Origin: an uncultured Collinsella sp.
GTDB taxonomy: Bacteria > Actinomycetota > Coriobacteriia > Coriobacteriales > Coriobacteriaceae
DNA length: 20,348 nucleotides
Assembly: GCA_902490325.1 (NCBI GenBank)
Contig: CABUDJ010000036.1
Coordinates: forward strand, 1-20,348
Direction of reading: 5' to 3'
Positions within the stretch are counted from its first letter, which is position 1, and the number at the start of each line of letters is the position of its first letter. The position numbers and the translations under genes were made by a program. Of this stretch, positions 7,638 through 14,090 are shown one piece after another. The notes beneath the pieces are model-generated. The model had not been told where the DNA came from, did no database searches, and worked only from the letters and a program-made list of their open reading frames with translations.

Positions 7638-7666
7638 GTGGCAAGCGGGCACCTTCGGGGTATAAG
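7638..7666 (+). promoter_or_regulatory. promoter of the DJ-1/maf operon
   Basis: GTGGCA (7638-7643) and TATAAG (7661-7666) are spaced 17 bp, with four and five matches to the housekeeping consensus. Expected start near 7673 gives a leader of about 31 bases ending in GAAAGGA before the ATG. Confidence 0.55.
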
Positions 7667-7703
7667 ACGGCTAATTGTATGCCGCCTTACGAAAGGAATC
7701 CTC

Positions 7704-8246
7704 ATGCCCAGCGTTGCCGTTCTCGCCGCCGATGGCTTTGAAACTATTGAATGCTTGACCATGGTCGATGTCATGCGTCGCGGCGGCGTGCGTGCCACGC
7801 TCGTCTCTATCATGCCCACGCGTGAGGTCGTCAGCTCGCTGCAGATCCCCGTGACCTGCGATGCGCTCTTTGATGAGATCAACTTTGACGAGTACGACTG
7901 CGTTGTGCTGCCCGGCGGTCTGCCCGGCGCCACCAATCTGCGCGCCGATCAGCGCGTCTGCGATGTGGTCTGCGAGTTCGCCGCGACCAAGCACGTTGCC
8001 GCCATCTGCGCCGCCCCGTTTATCTTGGGCGAGCTCGACCTGCTCGAGGGGCGCCACGCCACGTGCTTCCCCGGCTTTGAGAAGAGCTTCCCCGAGGGAG
8101 CCTATACCGGTGAGAAGGTCACGCAGGACGGCAACATCATCACCGCCAGTGGCATGGCCCAGTCGCTCCCCTTTGCGCTTGAGCTGCTTCGCACGCTCGC
8201 CGGCGACAAGGCTGTCGAGAAGGTCGCAGAGGGCATCCAGCTATGA
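7704..8246 (+). CDS. DJ-1/PfpI family protein (YajL/ThiJ-like)
   Basis: A 180-residue single-domain protein of the DJ-1/PfpI superfamily. The oxidisable nucleophile C102 sits in the elbow AAICAAPF, and E16 in GFETIE is the conserved partner acid of DJ-1 (Glu18 in the human protein). The VLPGGLPGA loop is also present. Members are linked to oxidative or carbonyl stress, with glyoxalase or deglycase activity claimed for some; the exact reaction cannot be assigned here. GAAAGGA lies 6 bases before the ATG at 7704. The stop codon overlaps the maf start (ATGA), so the two are translationally coupled. Confidence 0.93.
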   Translation: MPSVAVLAADGFETIECLTMVDVMRRGGVRATLVSIMPTREVVSSLQIPVTCDALFDEINFDEYDCVVLPGGLPGATNLRADQRVCDVVCEFAATKHVAAICAAPFILGELDLLEGRHATCFPGFEKSFPEGAYTGEKVTQDGNIITASGMAQSLPFALELLRTLAGDKAVEKVAEGIQL

Positions 8247-8824
8247 TTTTGGCTTCGCAATCGCCGCGCCGCATCGAGCTGATGCGCGAGGCGGGCTATG
8301 ACATCCGCATCATCCCTGCCGATATCGATGAGACGCCGTTTGACGACGAGGCGCCGCTCACGCTTGTCGAGCGATTGGCACGGGCCAAAGCCGCTGCTGT
8401 CGCTGCCGAGCATGCCGAGCCCACCGAGCTGACCGTCGCGGCCGACACGATCGTCACCTTCGATGGCAAGATTTTAGGCAAGCCGGCAAACGAGGACGAG
8501 GCCTGCACTATGCTCCGTGAGCTTTCGGGCCGCACGCACCAGGTCGCGACCGGCGTCTGCATCGTTAAGGCCGGCGACACTGCCGCCCCGCATGCCGCCG
8601 AGAGCCTATCCTTTGTCGCTGTGACCGACGTGACGTTCTATGAGCTCACTGACGAGCAGATCGAACACTACGTCGCCTCGGGCGAGCCCATGGATAAGGC
8701 CGGCGCCTACGGTATTCAGGGTGTCGGCGGACGCATGCTCGTGCACGATATTTCGGGCGACTTCTACAACGTGGTGGGCCTGCCCATCGCACGCGTCGCA
8801 CGCGCGATTCAAAAACTCTCGTAA
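8243..8824 (+). CDS. maf: Maf family nucleotide pyrophosphatase
   Basis: A 193-residue Maf/HAM1-fold enzyme that hydrolyses canonical or modified nucleoside triphosphates (dTTP/UTP type or m7GTP type) to the monophosphate and pyrophosphate. N-terminal LASQSPRR is the nucleotide-binding signature, AADTIV carries the conserved Asp (D68), and DKAGAYGIQG closes the pocket. Start and stop are well defined: the ATG overlaps the stop of the DJ-1 gene by four bases, and a hairpin follows the stop. Pairing with a DJ-1 protein suggests a house-cleaning unit (damaged nucleotides and carbonyl damage), which is inference. Confidence 0.94.
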   Translation: MILASQSPRRIELMREAGYDIRIIPADIDETPFDDEAPLTLVERLARAKAAAVAAEHAEPTELTVAADTIVTFDGKILGKPANEDEACTMLRELSGRTHQVATGVCIVKAGDTAAPHAAESLSFVAVTDVTFYELTDEQIEHYVASGEPMDKAGAYGIQGVGGRMLVHDISGDFYNVVGLPIARVARAIQKLS

Positions 8825-8831
8825 TTGCATC

Positions 8832-8864
8832 TGGCGCTGGGTATCCCCCAGCGCCTACAATTTT
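8832..8864 (+). terminator. intrinsic terminator after maf
   Basis: A 9-bp stem GGCGCTGGG / CCCAGCGCC (8833-8841, 8847-8855) with a 5-base loop; TTTT follows at 8861-8864 after a short gap. It begins 8 bp after the maf stop. Confidence 0.75.
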
Positions 8865-8885
8865 GCCGTACCGTACGGATCCCGA

Positions 8886-8902
8886 CCGGGCATAAGGCCC
8901 GG
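8886..8902 (+). promoter_or_regulatory. leader hairpin before the P1 peptidase
   Basis: CCGGGC-ATAAG-GCCCGG forms a perfect 6-bp hairpin 22 bp before the start codon and just ahead of the ribosome site ATAGGAGA. A palindrome CCGTACGG (8871-8878) lies upstream. I see no convincing promoter between maf and this gene, so read-through from maf is possible. Confidence 0.35.
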
Positions 8903-8924
8903 CGGAAAACCGATAGGAGAAAAC

Positions 8925-9926
8925 ATGGACACACTGCTTGAAGCCATTGACGTTTGCGATGTCGATGGCTTTTGCTTTGGCAACTATACGGACGAGGAGG
9001 CCGGTACCGGTTGCACCGTAATCGTGGCCGCCGAAGGCGCCACCGGCGGCGTTGACGTTCGTGGCGGTGCCCCAGCATCACGCGAGACCGACCTGCTGCG
9101 CCCCGAGAACACCGTCGACAAGGTCCACGCCGTCTGCCTCTCGGGTGGATCGGCCTTTGGCCTTGAGGCCGCAAGCGGCGTCGCCCGCGAGCTCGAGAGC
9201 CGCGGCATCGGCCTGCCCGTCGGCCCCACGCAGGTACCCATCGTATGCTCCAGCTGCATCTTCGACCTCGCCTATGGCGACCCCACCGTGCGTCCCGACA
9301 TCGATGCCGGCATCGCCGCCGTGCGCGAGGCGCTCGATAACACCCCCACCACGCTTGAGCAGGGCAATGTAGGCGCCGGCACCGGCGCCACCGTGGGCAA
9401 ACTCATGGGTCCTGCCACTTGCATGAAGGCCGGCCTCGGTGCCGCCGCCGTGGCGCTGGGCCCTGTTAAGGTAGGCGCCGTGGTCTCGGTCAACGCCTGT
9501 GGCAATGTCGTCGACCCCTTCACCGGTGAATGGATCGCTGGCATGCGCGCTGCAGCAGATAGCGACCAGATCGTCGACATGGAGCTCGCAGCCTTTGCCG
9601 CCGCCGGATCTATGCAGATGCCGCTCGACCGCACCAACACCACCATCAGCTGCATCGTCACCAACGTGAAGCTCACTAAGGCGCAGGCCACCAAGGTCTC
9701 CCAGATGGCAGCAGACGCCTATGCGCACGCCATCCGCCCCACGCACACCACCAACGACGGCGACACCATCTACACCCTCGCCAGCGGCAAACTAGACGCT
9801 CAGACAAGCGCCGCCGTTCCCTTGGACCTGTTGGGCATGCTCGCCGTAAGGGCTTTGCAAACCGCCATCGTAAACGGAGCAAAAAACGCCAAAACCTCCC
9901 ACGGCATCCCCGGCGCCGCAAAGTAG
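8925..9926 (+). CDS. P1 family (S58, DmpA-like) peptidase/aminopeptidase
   Basis: A 333-residue protein of the DmpA/BapA/nylon-oligomer hydrolase group. These Ntn-type enzymes cut themselves into alpha and beta chains and release N-terminal amino acids or beta-peptides. Landmarks: VCLSGGSAFGLEAASGV near the N-terminus, the glycine-rich GNVGAGTGATVGK in the middle, and RTNTTISCIVTN (about 235-246), where T239 or T240 aligns with the nucleophile at the autocleavage point. A C-terminal stretch of small residues also fits. No signal peptide, so cytosolic. AGGAGA lies 6 bases before the ATG. The biological substrate is unknown. A large nested hairpin begins 12 bp after its stop. Confidence 0.88.
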   Translation: MDTLLEAIDVCDVDGFCFGNYTDEEAGTGCTVIVAAEGATGGVDVRGGAPASRETDLLRPENTVDKVHAVCLSGGSAFGLEAASGVARELESRGIGLPVGPTQVPIVCSSCIFDLAYGDPTVRPDIDAGIAAVREALDNTPTTLEQGNVGAGTGATVGKLMGPATCMKAGLGAAAVALGPVKVGAVVSVNACGNVVDPFTGEWIAGMRAAADSDQIVDMELAAFAAAGSMQMPLDRTNTTISCIVTNVKLTKAQATKVSQMAADAYAHAIRPTHTTNDGDTIYTLASGKLDAQTSAAVPLDLLGMLAVRALQTAIVNGAKNAKTSHGIPGAAK

Positions 9927-9938
9927 CCTAACCTGACC

Positions 9939-10063
9939 GGTTGCCCGGTGGGGCTTGGTTATGTTTGCTGCTCTACAGTCCTGGCTCGCACGAAGAGCAC
10001 ATTAAGTGCTCTTCGGCTCGTGCGGAACTCGCGACAAACATAACCAAGCCCCACCGGGCAACC
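9939..10063 (+). repeat. nested palindromic element 1 (3' side of P1 peptidase)
   Basis: A perfect 29-bp inverted repeat (9939-9967 with 10035-10063) encloses a core holding a 10-bp hairpin CGAAGAGCAC-ATTAA-GTGCTCTTCG (9991-10015). Conserved flanks include ACAGTCCTGGCTCGCACG on the left and GGCTCGTGCGGAACT on the right. The core matches the reverse complement of element 2. No T-run follows the outer stem, so it is not a standard intrinsic terminator. Candidate structured 3'-UTR RNA or palindromic repeat. Confidence 0.85.
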
Positions 10064-10096
10064 TACTCAACAAGATCCCTTTCAGCCCAGGCTCCT

Positions 10097-10153
10097 GTGT
10101 ACCGCGCGTCTAAGATCTTCAAATTCAGGCAGCCTGACAATCGATTCTTATAG
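10097..10153 (+). pseudogene. possible leftover C-terminus of a second GT2 glycosyltransferase
   Basis: In one plus-strand frame this reads VYRASKIFKFRQPDNRFL then stop. The GT2 gene on the other strand ends LYHLASKIFKFN. Bases 10112-10127 equal the complement of 10305-10320 (16 of 16), and the neighbouring Ala and Ser codons differ only at silent positions. No upstream part of such a gene is visible, since element 1 lies directly before it. This suggests a decayed fragment, but the match is short. Confidence 0.35.
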
Positions 10154-10157
10154 CAAA

Positions 10158-10267
10158 GGCCCCTTGGCCTTTAGTTTGATACAAGTTCCGCACGAGCCGG
10201 AAAGCACTTAATGTGCTTTCCGTGCGAGCAGGACTGTTCGCAGTAGCAAACTAAAGGCCAAGGGGCC
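10158..10267 (-). repeat. nested palindromic element 2 (3' side of the GT2 gene)
   Basis: A perfect 21-bp inverted repeat (10158-10178 with 10247-10267) encloses a hairpin CGGAAAGCAC-TTAAT-GTGCTTTCCG (10198-10222). Read on the minus strand, its core equals that of element 1 (ACAGTCCTG, CTCGCACG, loop ATTAA, GGCTCGTGCGGAACT), except for stem changes that are compensated on the partner strand. The outer arms are unrelated to those of element 1. It starts 32 bp after the GT2 stop and has that gene's direction. Confidence 0.85.
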
Positions 10268-10299
10268 CAGTCAACCTATCAGCAGCGATTACCCAGCAG

Positions 10300-11331
10300 C
10301 TAGTTGAATTTGAAGATCTTTGAGGCAAGATGGTATAGGCCGAGTGTGGTTTTGTCTCCGGCCCGTCCACGCAGGTTGGTAAAGAATCCGACCACGCCGT
10401 AGCGAGCGCGACGATACATGCGCTCGTCGTACTCCTTCAGGTCCTTCCACAGCGTCTTCAGACGCTCATCGGCACAATCTTCCTCGGAAAGCTTGGTGAG
10501 CACCGAGCAAATCGCCATCATCATGGTGAAGTAGCCCATCATGTACGAACGCAGACGCGAGGACTCAACGTCCTGGTACAGGTGGAACGATTCCATCATG
10601 ATGCGCGTTACGCGGAACTGCTGACCCAGGCGCTTGACCATCGTGGCCTCATTGACGCTCTGGCCCTCGCGACCGATAAAGTAGCGATAGAGGTCGATGT
10701 CGGCGTAGTACATGGTCTTGCAGCGCGGCAGCGGCACGTATGCGTAGATATTATCCACGTAGAACGTGTGTGCCGGCATAGGCAGATTGGACTCGCGCAG
10801 TACATCGGTGCGATAGCACAGGCTGTGCATGAGTAGGTTCTGATCGGGACGGAAGTGTCCGATCTGGTCCCAAGAGAAAATCTTTTTACGCGGCAGGGCA
10901 AACTTGTAGCCAATAGCGGTATGCGTGCCCTCGTAAACCTTCTCGTACACGTAGTTCGAGATAAACAGGTCGACGCGCTGGTCGCGCTCCTCAAAGCCAC
11001 GCAGAATCGACAGCATGGTCGAAAGCGCTGCACCGTCGAGCCAGTCGTCCGAGTCGACAACCTTGTAGTAGGTGCCCTGCGCCTCGCGCAGACCCGAAAG
11101 GACGGCAATACCGTGGCCGCCGTTCTCCTGGTGTACCGCGCGGATGATACCGGGATAACGGGCCTCCCACTCGTCGGCCTTGGCGGCCGTCTCGTCCTTG
11201 GAGCCGTCGTCCACCACGATAATCTCGATATCGGTAGCGTAATTGCTCCCCTCCAAGATGGAGGTGATGCAATGGTCCATGTCCTTGGCGGCGTTGTATG
11301 AGGGAATACCGAATGTTATGACTTTATGCAT
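10300..11331 (-). CDS. family 2 glycosyltransferase
   Basis: A 343-residue GT-A fold glycosyltransferase, probably acting at the inner membrane face in surface polysaccharide synthesis. It opens HKVITFGIPSYNA, then VVDDGSKDET (D41-D42, nucleotide binding) and VDSDDW (D93-D96, the DxD metal site). The C-terminal half is basic and aromatic, without clear membrane helices. The start at 11331 is preferred because the GT-A strand begins at once; it overlaps the glf stop by 8 bases, implying coupled translation. An ATG six codons earlier (11349) is possible. With glf directly upstream the donor may be UDP-galactofuranose; this is inference, and the acceptor is unknown. Confidence 0.92.
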   Translation of the reverse strand: MHKVITFGIPSYNAAKDMDHCITSILEGSNYATDIEIIVVDDGSKDETAAKADEWEARYPGIIRAVHQENGGHGIAVLSGLREAQGTYYKVVDSDDWLDGAALSTMLSILRGFEERDQRVDLFISNYVYEKVYEGTHTAIGYKFALPRKKIFSWDQIGHFRPDQNLLMHSLCYRTDVLRESNLPMPAHTFYVDNIYAYVPLPRCKTMYYADIDLYRYFIGREGQSVNEATMVKRLGQQFRVTRIMMESFHLYQDVESSRLRSYMMGYFTMMMAICSVLTKLSEEDCADERLKTLWKDLKEYDERMYRRARYGVVGFFTNLRGRAGDKTTLGLYHLASKIFKFN

Positions 11332-12526
11332 GGCAGGCGATAATCTCATCCGAAAGATCGAGGGCGGAATTGGTCACGGCGTCCATATCGTAGTAACGAT
11401 ATTCGGCCAGACGACCCACCGGGTGGAAGTTCGTCAGGTTCTGGACACGCTCAAGATAGCGCTCGTAGAGCTCACGGTTCTCGGGCTCCAGGATAGCGTA
11501 GTACGGCGTCTCGCCCGAGCCGGGCGTATAGGCCTTGGAGTACTCCTTCATGATGGTGGTCTTGCCGGGCAGGACCTGACCGGTCATGTTCTTGAACTCG
11601 GTGATACGCGTGTAATCCTCGCTCGTGGTGTAGTTGACGGTGCCCACAGGCTGGAACTGGTCCATATCGAGCGTCTCGAACTTCATATCGAGCGTGCGGT
11701 ACGGCAGCGCGCCCAGGTCGAGGTTGAACAGCTCGTCGAGTGGACCGGTGTAGACGATCTCGCCACCATAGACCTTGCCATCGATCTTGACGGTGGTCTC
11801 GTCGATCTCGAAGAGGTCGCGGGCGTCCACGTCGCAGAACACATCAATCAGATCGTGGTCGAGCATATGCTCGAACAGCGCGGTATAGCCGTCCTGCGGC
11901 ATGCCCTGGAAAGGAGCCTGCGGGAAGTAGCGATCGTCATCGCCCACAAAGACGGGAACGCGGCCGGTGATCGAGGGGTCGATCTGATCGGGCGTCTGGC
12001 CCCACTGCTTCATGGTGTAATGCAAAAAGACGTTCTCGTAGACGTAATCGGCGACCTCGGCAAGATCCGGGTCGTTCTTCTTGCGCAGCTCCATGATGGG
12101 CACCTTGACGTCCTTGCCAAAGGTCTCCACGAGCTTCTGATACAGCTCCTCGCCGCGCTCATCGCCAAAGGCGAGCTTGAGGCTCGCATGGTTAAAGGGC
12201 ACGGGCATAAGGGTACCGTTGATGTTGGCGAGCACCTTGTGCTGGTAGTCCGTCCACTTGGTAAAGCGCGACAGGAAATTGTGGACGCGCTCGTTAAAGG
12301 TATGGTAGATGTGCGGACCATACTCGTGGACCAGGATTCCCGCCTCGTCAGTGCAGTCGAAGGCATTGCCCGCAATGTGGCTACGGCGTTCCAAAACGGC
12401 AACACGATAGCCGATAGTTTCGGCAAGACGGCGGGCGCAAACGGCACCGGCATAACCGGCGCCGACAACGATCATGTCGTACGCACCGGCATTAAAGCCT
12501 TCAGGCAGGCCTGAGGTAATCTGCAT
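11324..12526 (-). CDS. glf: UDP-galactopyranose mutase
   Basis: A 400-residue FAD enzyme that interconverts UDP-galactopyranose and UDP-galactofuranose, the donor for galactofuranose in cell-surface glycans. The Rossmann motif VVGAGYAGAVCARRLAE (about 20-36) is followed by ERRSHIAGNAF, HEYGPHIYHT, HYTMKQWGQTPDQID and the C-terminal GRLAEYRYYDMD, all typical of bacterial Glf. It is slightly longer than the usual 370-390 residues because about 15 residues precede the FAD strand. AAGGAG lies 5-6 bases before the ATG. It forms an operon with the GT2 gene downstream and is divergent from pta. Confidence 0.96.
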   Translation of the reverse strand: MQITSGLPEGFNAGAYDMIVVGAGYAGAVCARRLAETIGYRVAVLERRSHIAGNAFDCTDEAGILVHEYGPHIYHTFNERVHNFLSRFTKWTDYQHKVLANINGTLMPVPFNHASLKLAFGDERGEELYQKLVETFGKDVKVPIMELRKKNDPDLAEVADYVYENVFLHYTMKQWGQTPDQIDPSITGRVPVFVGDDDRYFPQAPFQGMPQDGYTALFEHMLDHDLIDVFCDVDARDLFEIDETTVKIDGKVYGGEIVYTGPLDELFNLDLGALPYRTLDMKFETLDMDQFQPVGTVNYTTSEDYTRITEFKNMTGQVLPGKTTIMKEYSKAYTPGSGETPYYAILEPENRELYERYLERVQNLTNFHPVGRLAEYRYYDMDAVTNSALDLSDEIIACHA

Positions 12527-12540
12527 CGATACTCCTTGTC

Positions 12541-12587
12541 AAAAGCCACGGGCTCGTTAGCTGGGCTTTTCTCGAACATTCTTCGAG
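12541..12587 (-). promoter_or_regulatory. glf leader: terminator-like hairpin and dyad
   Basis: On the minus strand the leader first carries a perfect dyad CTCGAA-CATTC-TTCGAG (12571-12587). A stem AAAAGCC / GGCTTTT (12564-12570 with 12541-12547) follows, ending in TTTTG a few bases before the ribosome site. The second could act as an attenuator or sequester the start region. Function is not shown. Confidence 0.4.
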
Positions 12588-12604
12588 ACATATTTATCAG
12601 AGCG

Positions 12605-12630
12605 ATTATAGCGCTAATGCGTCCTATAAT
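12605..12630. promoter_or_regulatory. face-to-face -10 boxes of divergent glf and pta
   Basis: ATTATAG (12605-12611) and CTATAAT (12624-12630) form an inverted repeat. The first gives TATAAT on the minus strand towards glf, the second TATAAT on the plus strand towards pta. Neither has a good -35 at 16-18 bp. The two promoters would overlap, so transcription of one may hinder the other. Confidence 0.5.
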
Positions 12631-12683
12631 GAGCTTGCCACACAAGGAAAGCTCAAGCACCGCGGCGTACATTATTGAAAGGT

Positions 12684-12704
12684 AAACCCGCTAGCAGCGG
12701 GTTT
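12684..12704 (+). promoter_or_regulatory. terminator-like hairpin in the pta leader
   Basis: AAACCCGCT-AGC-AGCGGGTTT is a perfect 9-bp stem with 3-base loop followed by ATTCG, 53 bp before the pta start and after its candidate promoter. It may act as a leader attenuator. A similar AAACCC / GGGTTTATT inverted repeat lies in the leader of the second acetate kinase (16666-16699). Confidence 0.45.
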
Positions 12705-12757
12705 ATTCGTGTACAGCCGAGGGCCTGGAGCTTAGCGAAACGCTTGTAAGGAGAAAC

Positions 12758-13738
12758 ATGAGCGATTTCCTAAACCGTATGAAGTCTGCCGCCAAGGCCG
12801 ACCTTAAGACCATCGTCCTGCCCGAGGGCGAGGACCCGCGCACCATCGTCGCGGCAAACAAAATCATCGAGGAGGGCCTGGCAAAGCTCGTCATCCTGGG
12901 TAACCCTGACGAGATCGACGTTCCCGGCGCCACCGTCATCGACCCGCGCAACGCCGAGAAGCACGAGGAGTACGCGCAGAAGTTTGCCGAGCTCCGCGCC
13001 AAGAAGGGTGTCACCATCGAGCAGGCTCGCGCCCAGGTGATGGACGCCACCTACTTTGGCACCATGATGGTCAAGATGGGCGATGCCGACGGCCTGGTCT
13101 CCGGCGCCTGCCACTCCACCGCCGACACCCTGCGCCCCGCGCTTCAGATCCTCAAGACCGCCCCGGGCACCAAGCTGGTCTCGGCCTTCTTCGTGATGTG
13201 CACCGACACCCCGCAGTTCGGCACCGACGGCACGCTGATCTTCGCCGACTGCGGCCTCAACATCAACCCGTCCTCCGACGAGCTCTCCGAGATCGCCATC
13301 GCCTCCGCTCACTCTTGGTCCACCTTCATGGGCAACGTTGAGCCGCACGTGGCCATGCTCTCCTACTCCACCATGGGCTCCGCCGGCGGCGAGGTCGCCA
13401 AGAAGGTCCAGGAGGCCGTGAAGTTCTGCAAGGAGAAGGCTCCCGAGCTCGCCATCGACGGCGACCTGCAGCTCGACGCCGCCATCGTCCCCACCGTCGC
13501 CCAGCTCAAGGCTCCCGGCTCCTCCGTTGCCGGTAAGGCCAACGTGCTCGTGTTCCCCGACCTCGAGGCCGGCAACATCGGCTACAAGCTGGTCCAGCGC
13601 TTCGCCGGTGCTGACGCCTACGGCCCCATCCTGCAGGGCATCGCCAAGCCGGTCAACGACCTTTCGCGCGGCTGCTCTGCCGACGACATCGTGGGTGTCG
13701 TGGCCATCACCGCCGTCCAGGCTCAGATGGCTGAGTAG
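12758..13738 (+). CDS. pta: phosphate acetyltransferase
   Basis: A 326-residue short-form Pta that converts acetyl-CoA and phosphate to acetyl phosphate and CoA in the cytosol, the first half of acetate fermentation. The start LKTIVLPEGEDPRT is typical, as are GDADGLVSGACHSTADT (phosphate/CoA site), FADCGLN, MLSYSTMGSA and the C-terminal GPILQGIAKPVNDLSRGCS. AAGGAG is 5 bases from the ATG. Strong preference for C-ending codons suggests high expression. Unusually, it is not in an operon with acetate kinase: both kinase genes lie downstream on the opposite strand. Confidence 0.97.
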   Translation: MSDFLNRMKSAAKADLKTIVLPEGEDPRTIVAANKIIEEGLAKLVILGNPDEIDVPGATVIDPRNAEKHEEYAQKFAELRAKKGVTIEQARAQVMDATYFGTMMVKMGDADGLVSGACHSTADTLRPALQILKTAPGTKLVSAFFVMCTDTPQFGTDGTLIFADCGLNINPSSDELSEIAIASAHSWSTFMGNVEPHVAMLSYSTMGSAGGEVAKKVQEAVKFCKEKAPELAIDGDLQLDAAIVPTVAQLKAPGSSVAGKANVLVFPDLEAGNIGYKLVQRFAGADAYGPILQGIAKPVNDLSRGCSADDIVGVVAITAVQAQMAE

Positions 13739-13753
13739 CGTACGCACTCGCCC

Positions 13754-13884
13754 GAAGGCCGTACGGGCTAACCCCTGAAAACGTCCTCGACCAATGAAAC
13801 GCCCCCGTTCTGCTCCTTCGGAGCTACGAACGGGGGCGTTTCTGGGCTGCGGATTGTTTTCAGGGGTTAGCCCGTACGGCCTTC
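13754..13884 (+). repeat. nested palindromic element 3 (3' side of pta)
   Basis: A perfect 29-bp inverted repeat (13754-13782 with 13856-13884) surrounds a perfect 15-bp stem (13796-13810 with 13828-13842). That stem is capped by GCTCC-TTC-GGAGC. Internal loops of 13 bases on each side contain GTCCTCG (left) and GGGCTGCGGATT (right), loosely like GTCCTGG and GGCTCGTGCGGAACT of elements 1 and 2. It starts 15 bp after the pta stop. The outer stem has no T-run after it; the inner stem ends CGTTTC and could terminate transcription. Confidence 0.8.
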
Positions 13885-14033
13885 TACCGCTACGTAGCAA
13901 TTAGGGCATCTGGAGTGGACGGCGGCTTGGCTACGAGCTGAGGCTGAAGATCTGGATGGCCGGGTGCCGTTGCTGGGAGTGCAGGCGTTACTGGCGATGG
14001 TCACTTTGGGACTGGTATTTCCGCCTGCTAGCA

Positions 14034-14069
14034 AAAAGGCCTCCGGAGCTGTTGCTTTGGAGGCCTTTT
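14034..14069 (-). terminator. intrinsic terminator of the first acetate kinase gene
   Basis: An 11-bp stem AAAAGGCCTCC / GGAGGCCTTTT (14034-14044, 14059-14069) with a 14-base loop gives a U-run on the minus-strand transcript, 21 bp after the stop at 14091. The 150 bp between element 3 and this hairpin show nothing else but the palindrome GCTACGTAGC (13889-13898). Confidence 0.88.
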
Positions 14070-14090
14070 GTTTACTTGCAAATGCGCGCG

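Noticed and set aside
9939..10063. Retron or guide-RNA locus
   Set aside because: Nested inverted repeats recall retron msr-msd RNA, but no reverse transcriptase, TnpB or Cas gene lies nearby.
9941..10153. A 70-codon plus-strand open frame running through element 1
   Set aside because: Most of it is the palindrome and has no ribosome site. Only the last codons resemble protein (the GT2 C-terminus), reported as a possible fragment instead.
9939..10267. An invertible promoter switch or MITE
   Set aside because: The inverted repeats enclose no promoter and lie at convergent gene ends, which does not suit a phase switch. The outer arms differ between elements and there is no clear target-site duplication, which does not suit a MITE. 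No recombinase or transposase is in view.
12472..12672. A 66-codon minus-strand frame across the glf start and the glf-pta gap
   Set aside because: It covers the glf promoter and leader in another frame and has no ribosome binding site.
13885..14030. Possible small gene between element 3 and the ackA terminator
   Set aside because: Open frames here have no ribosome site and no recognisable protein pattern.
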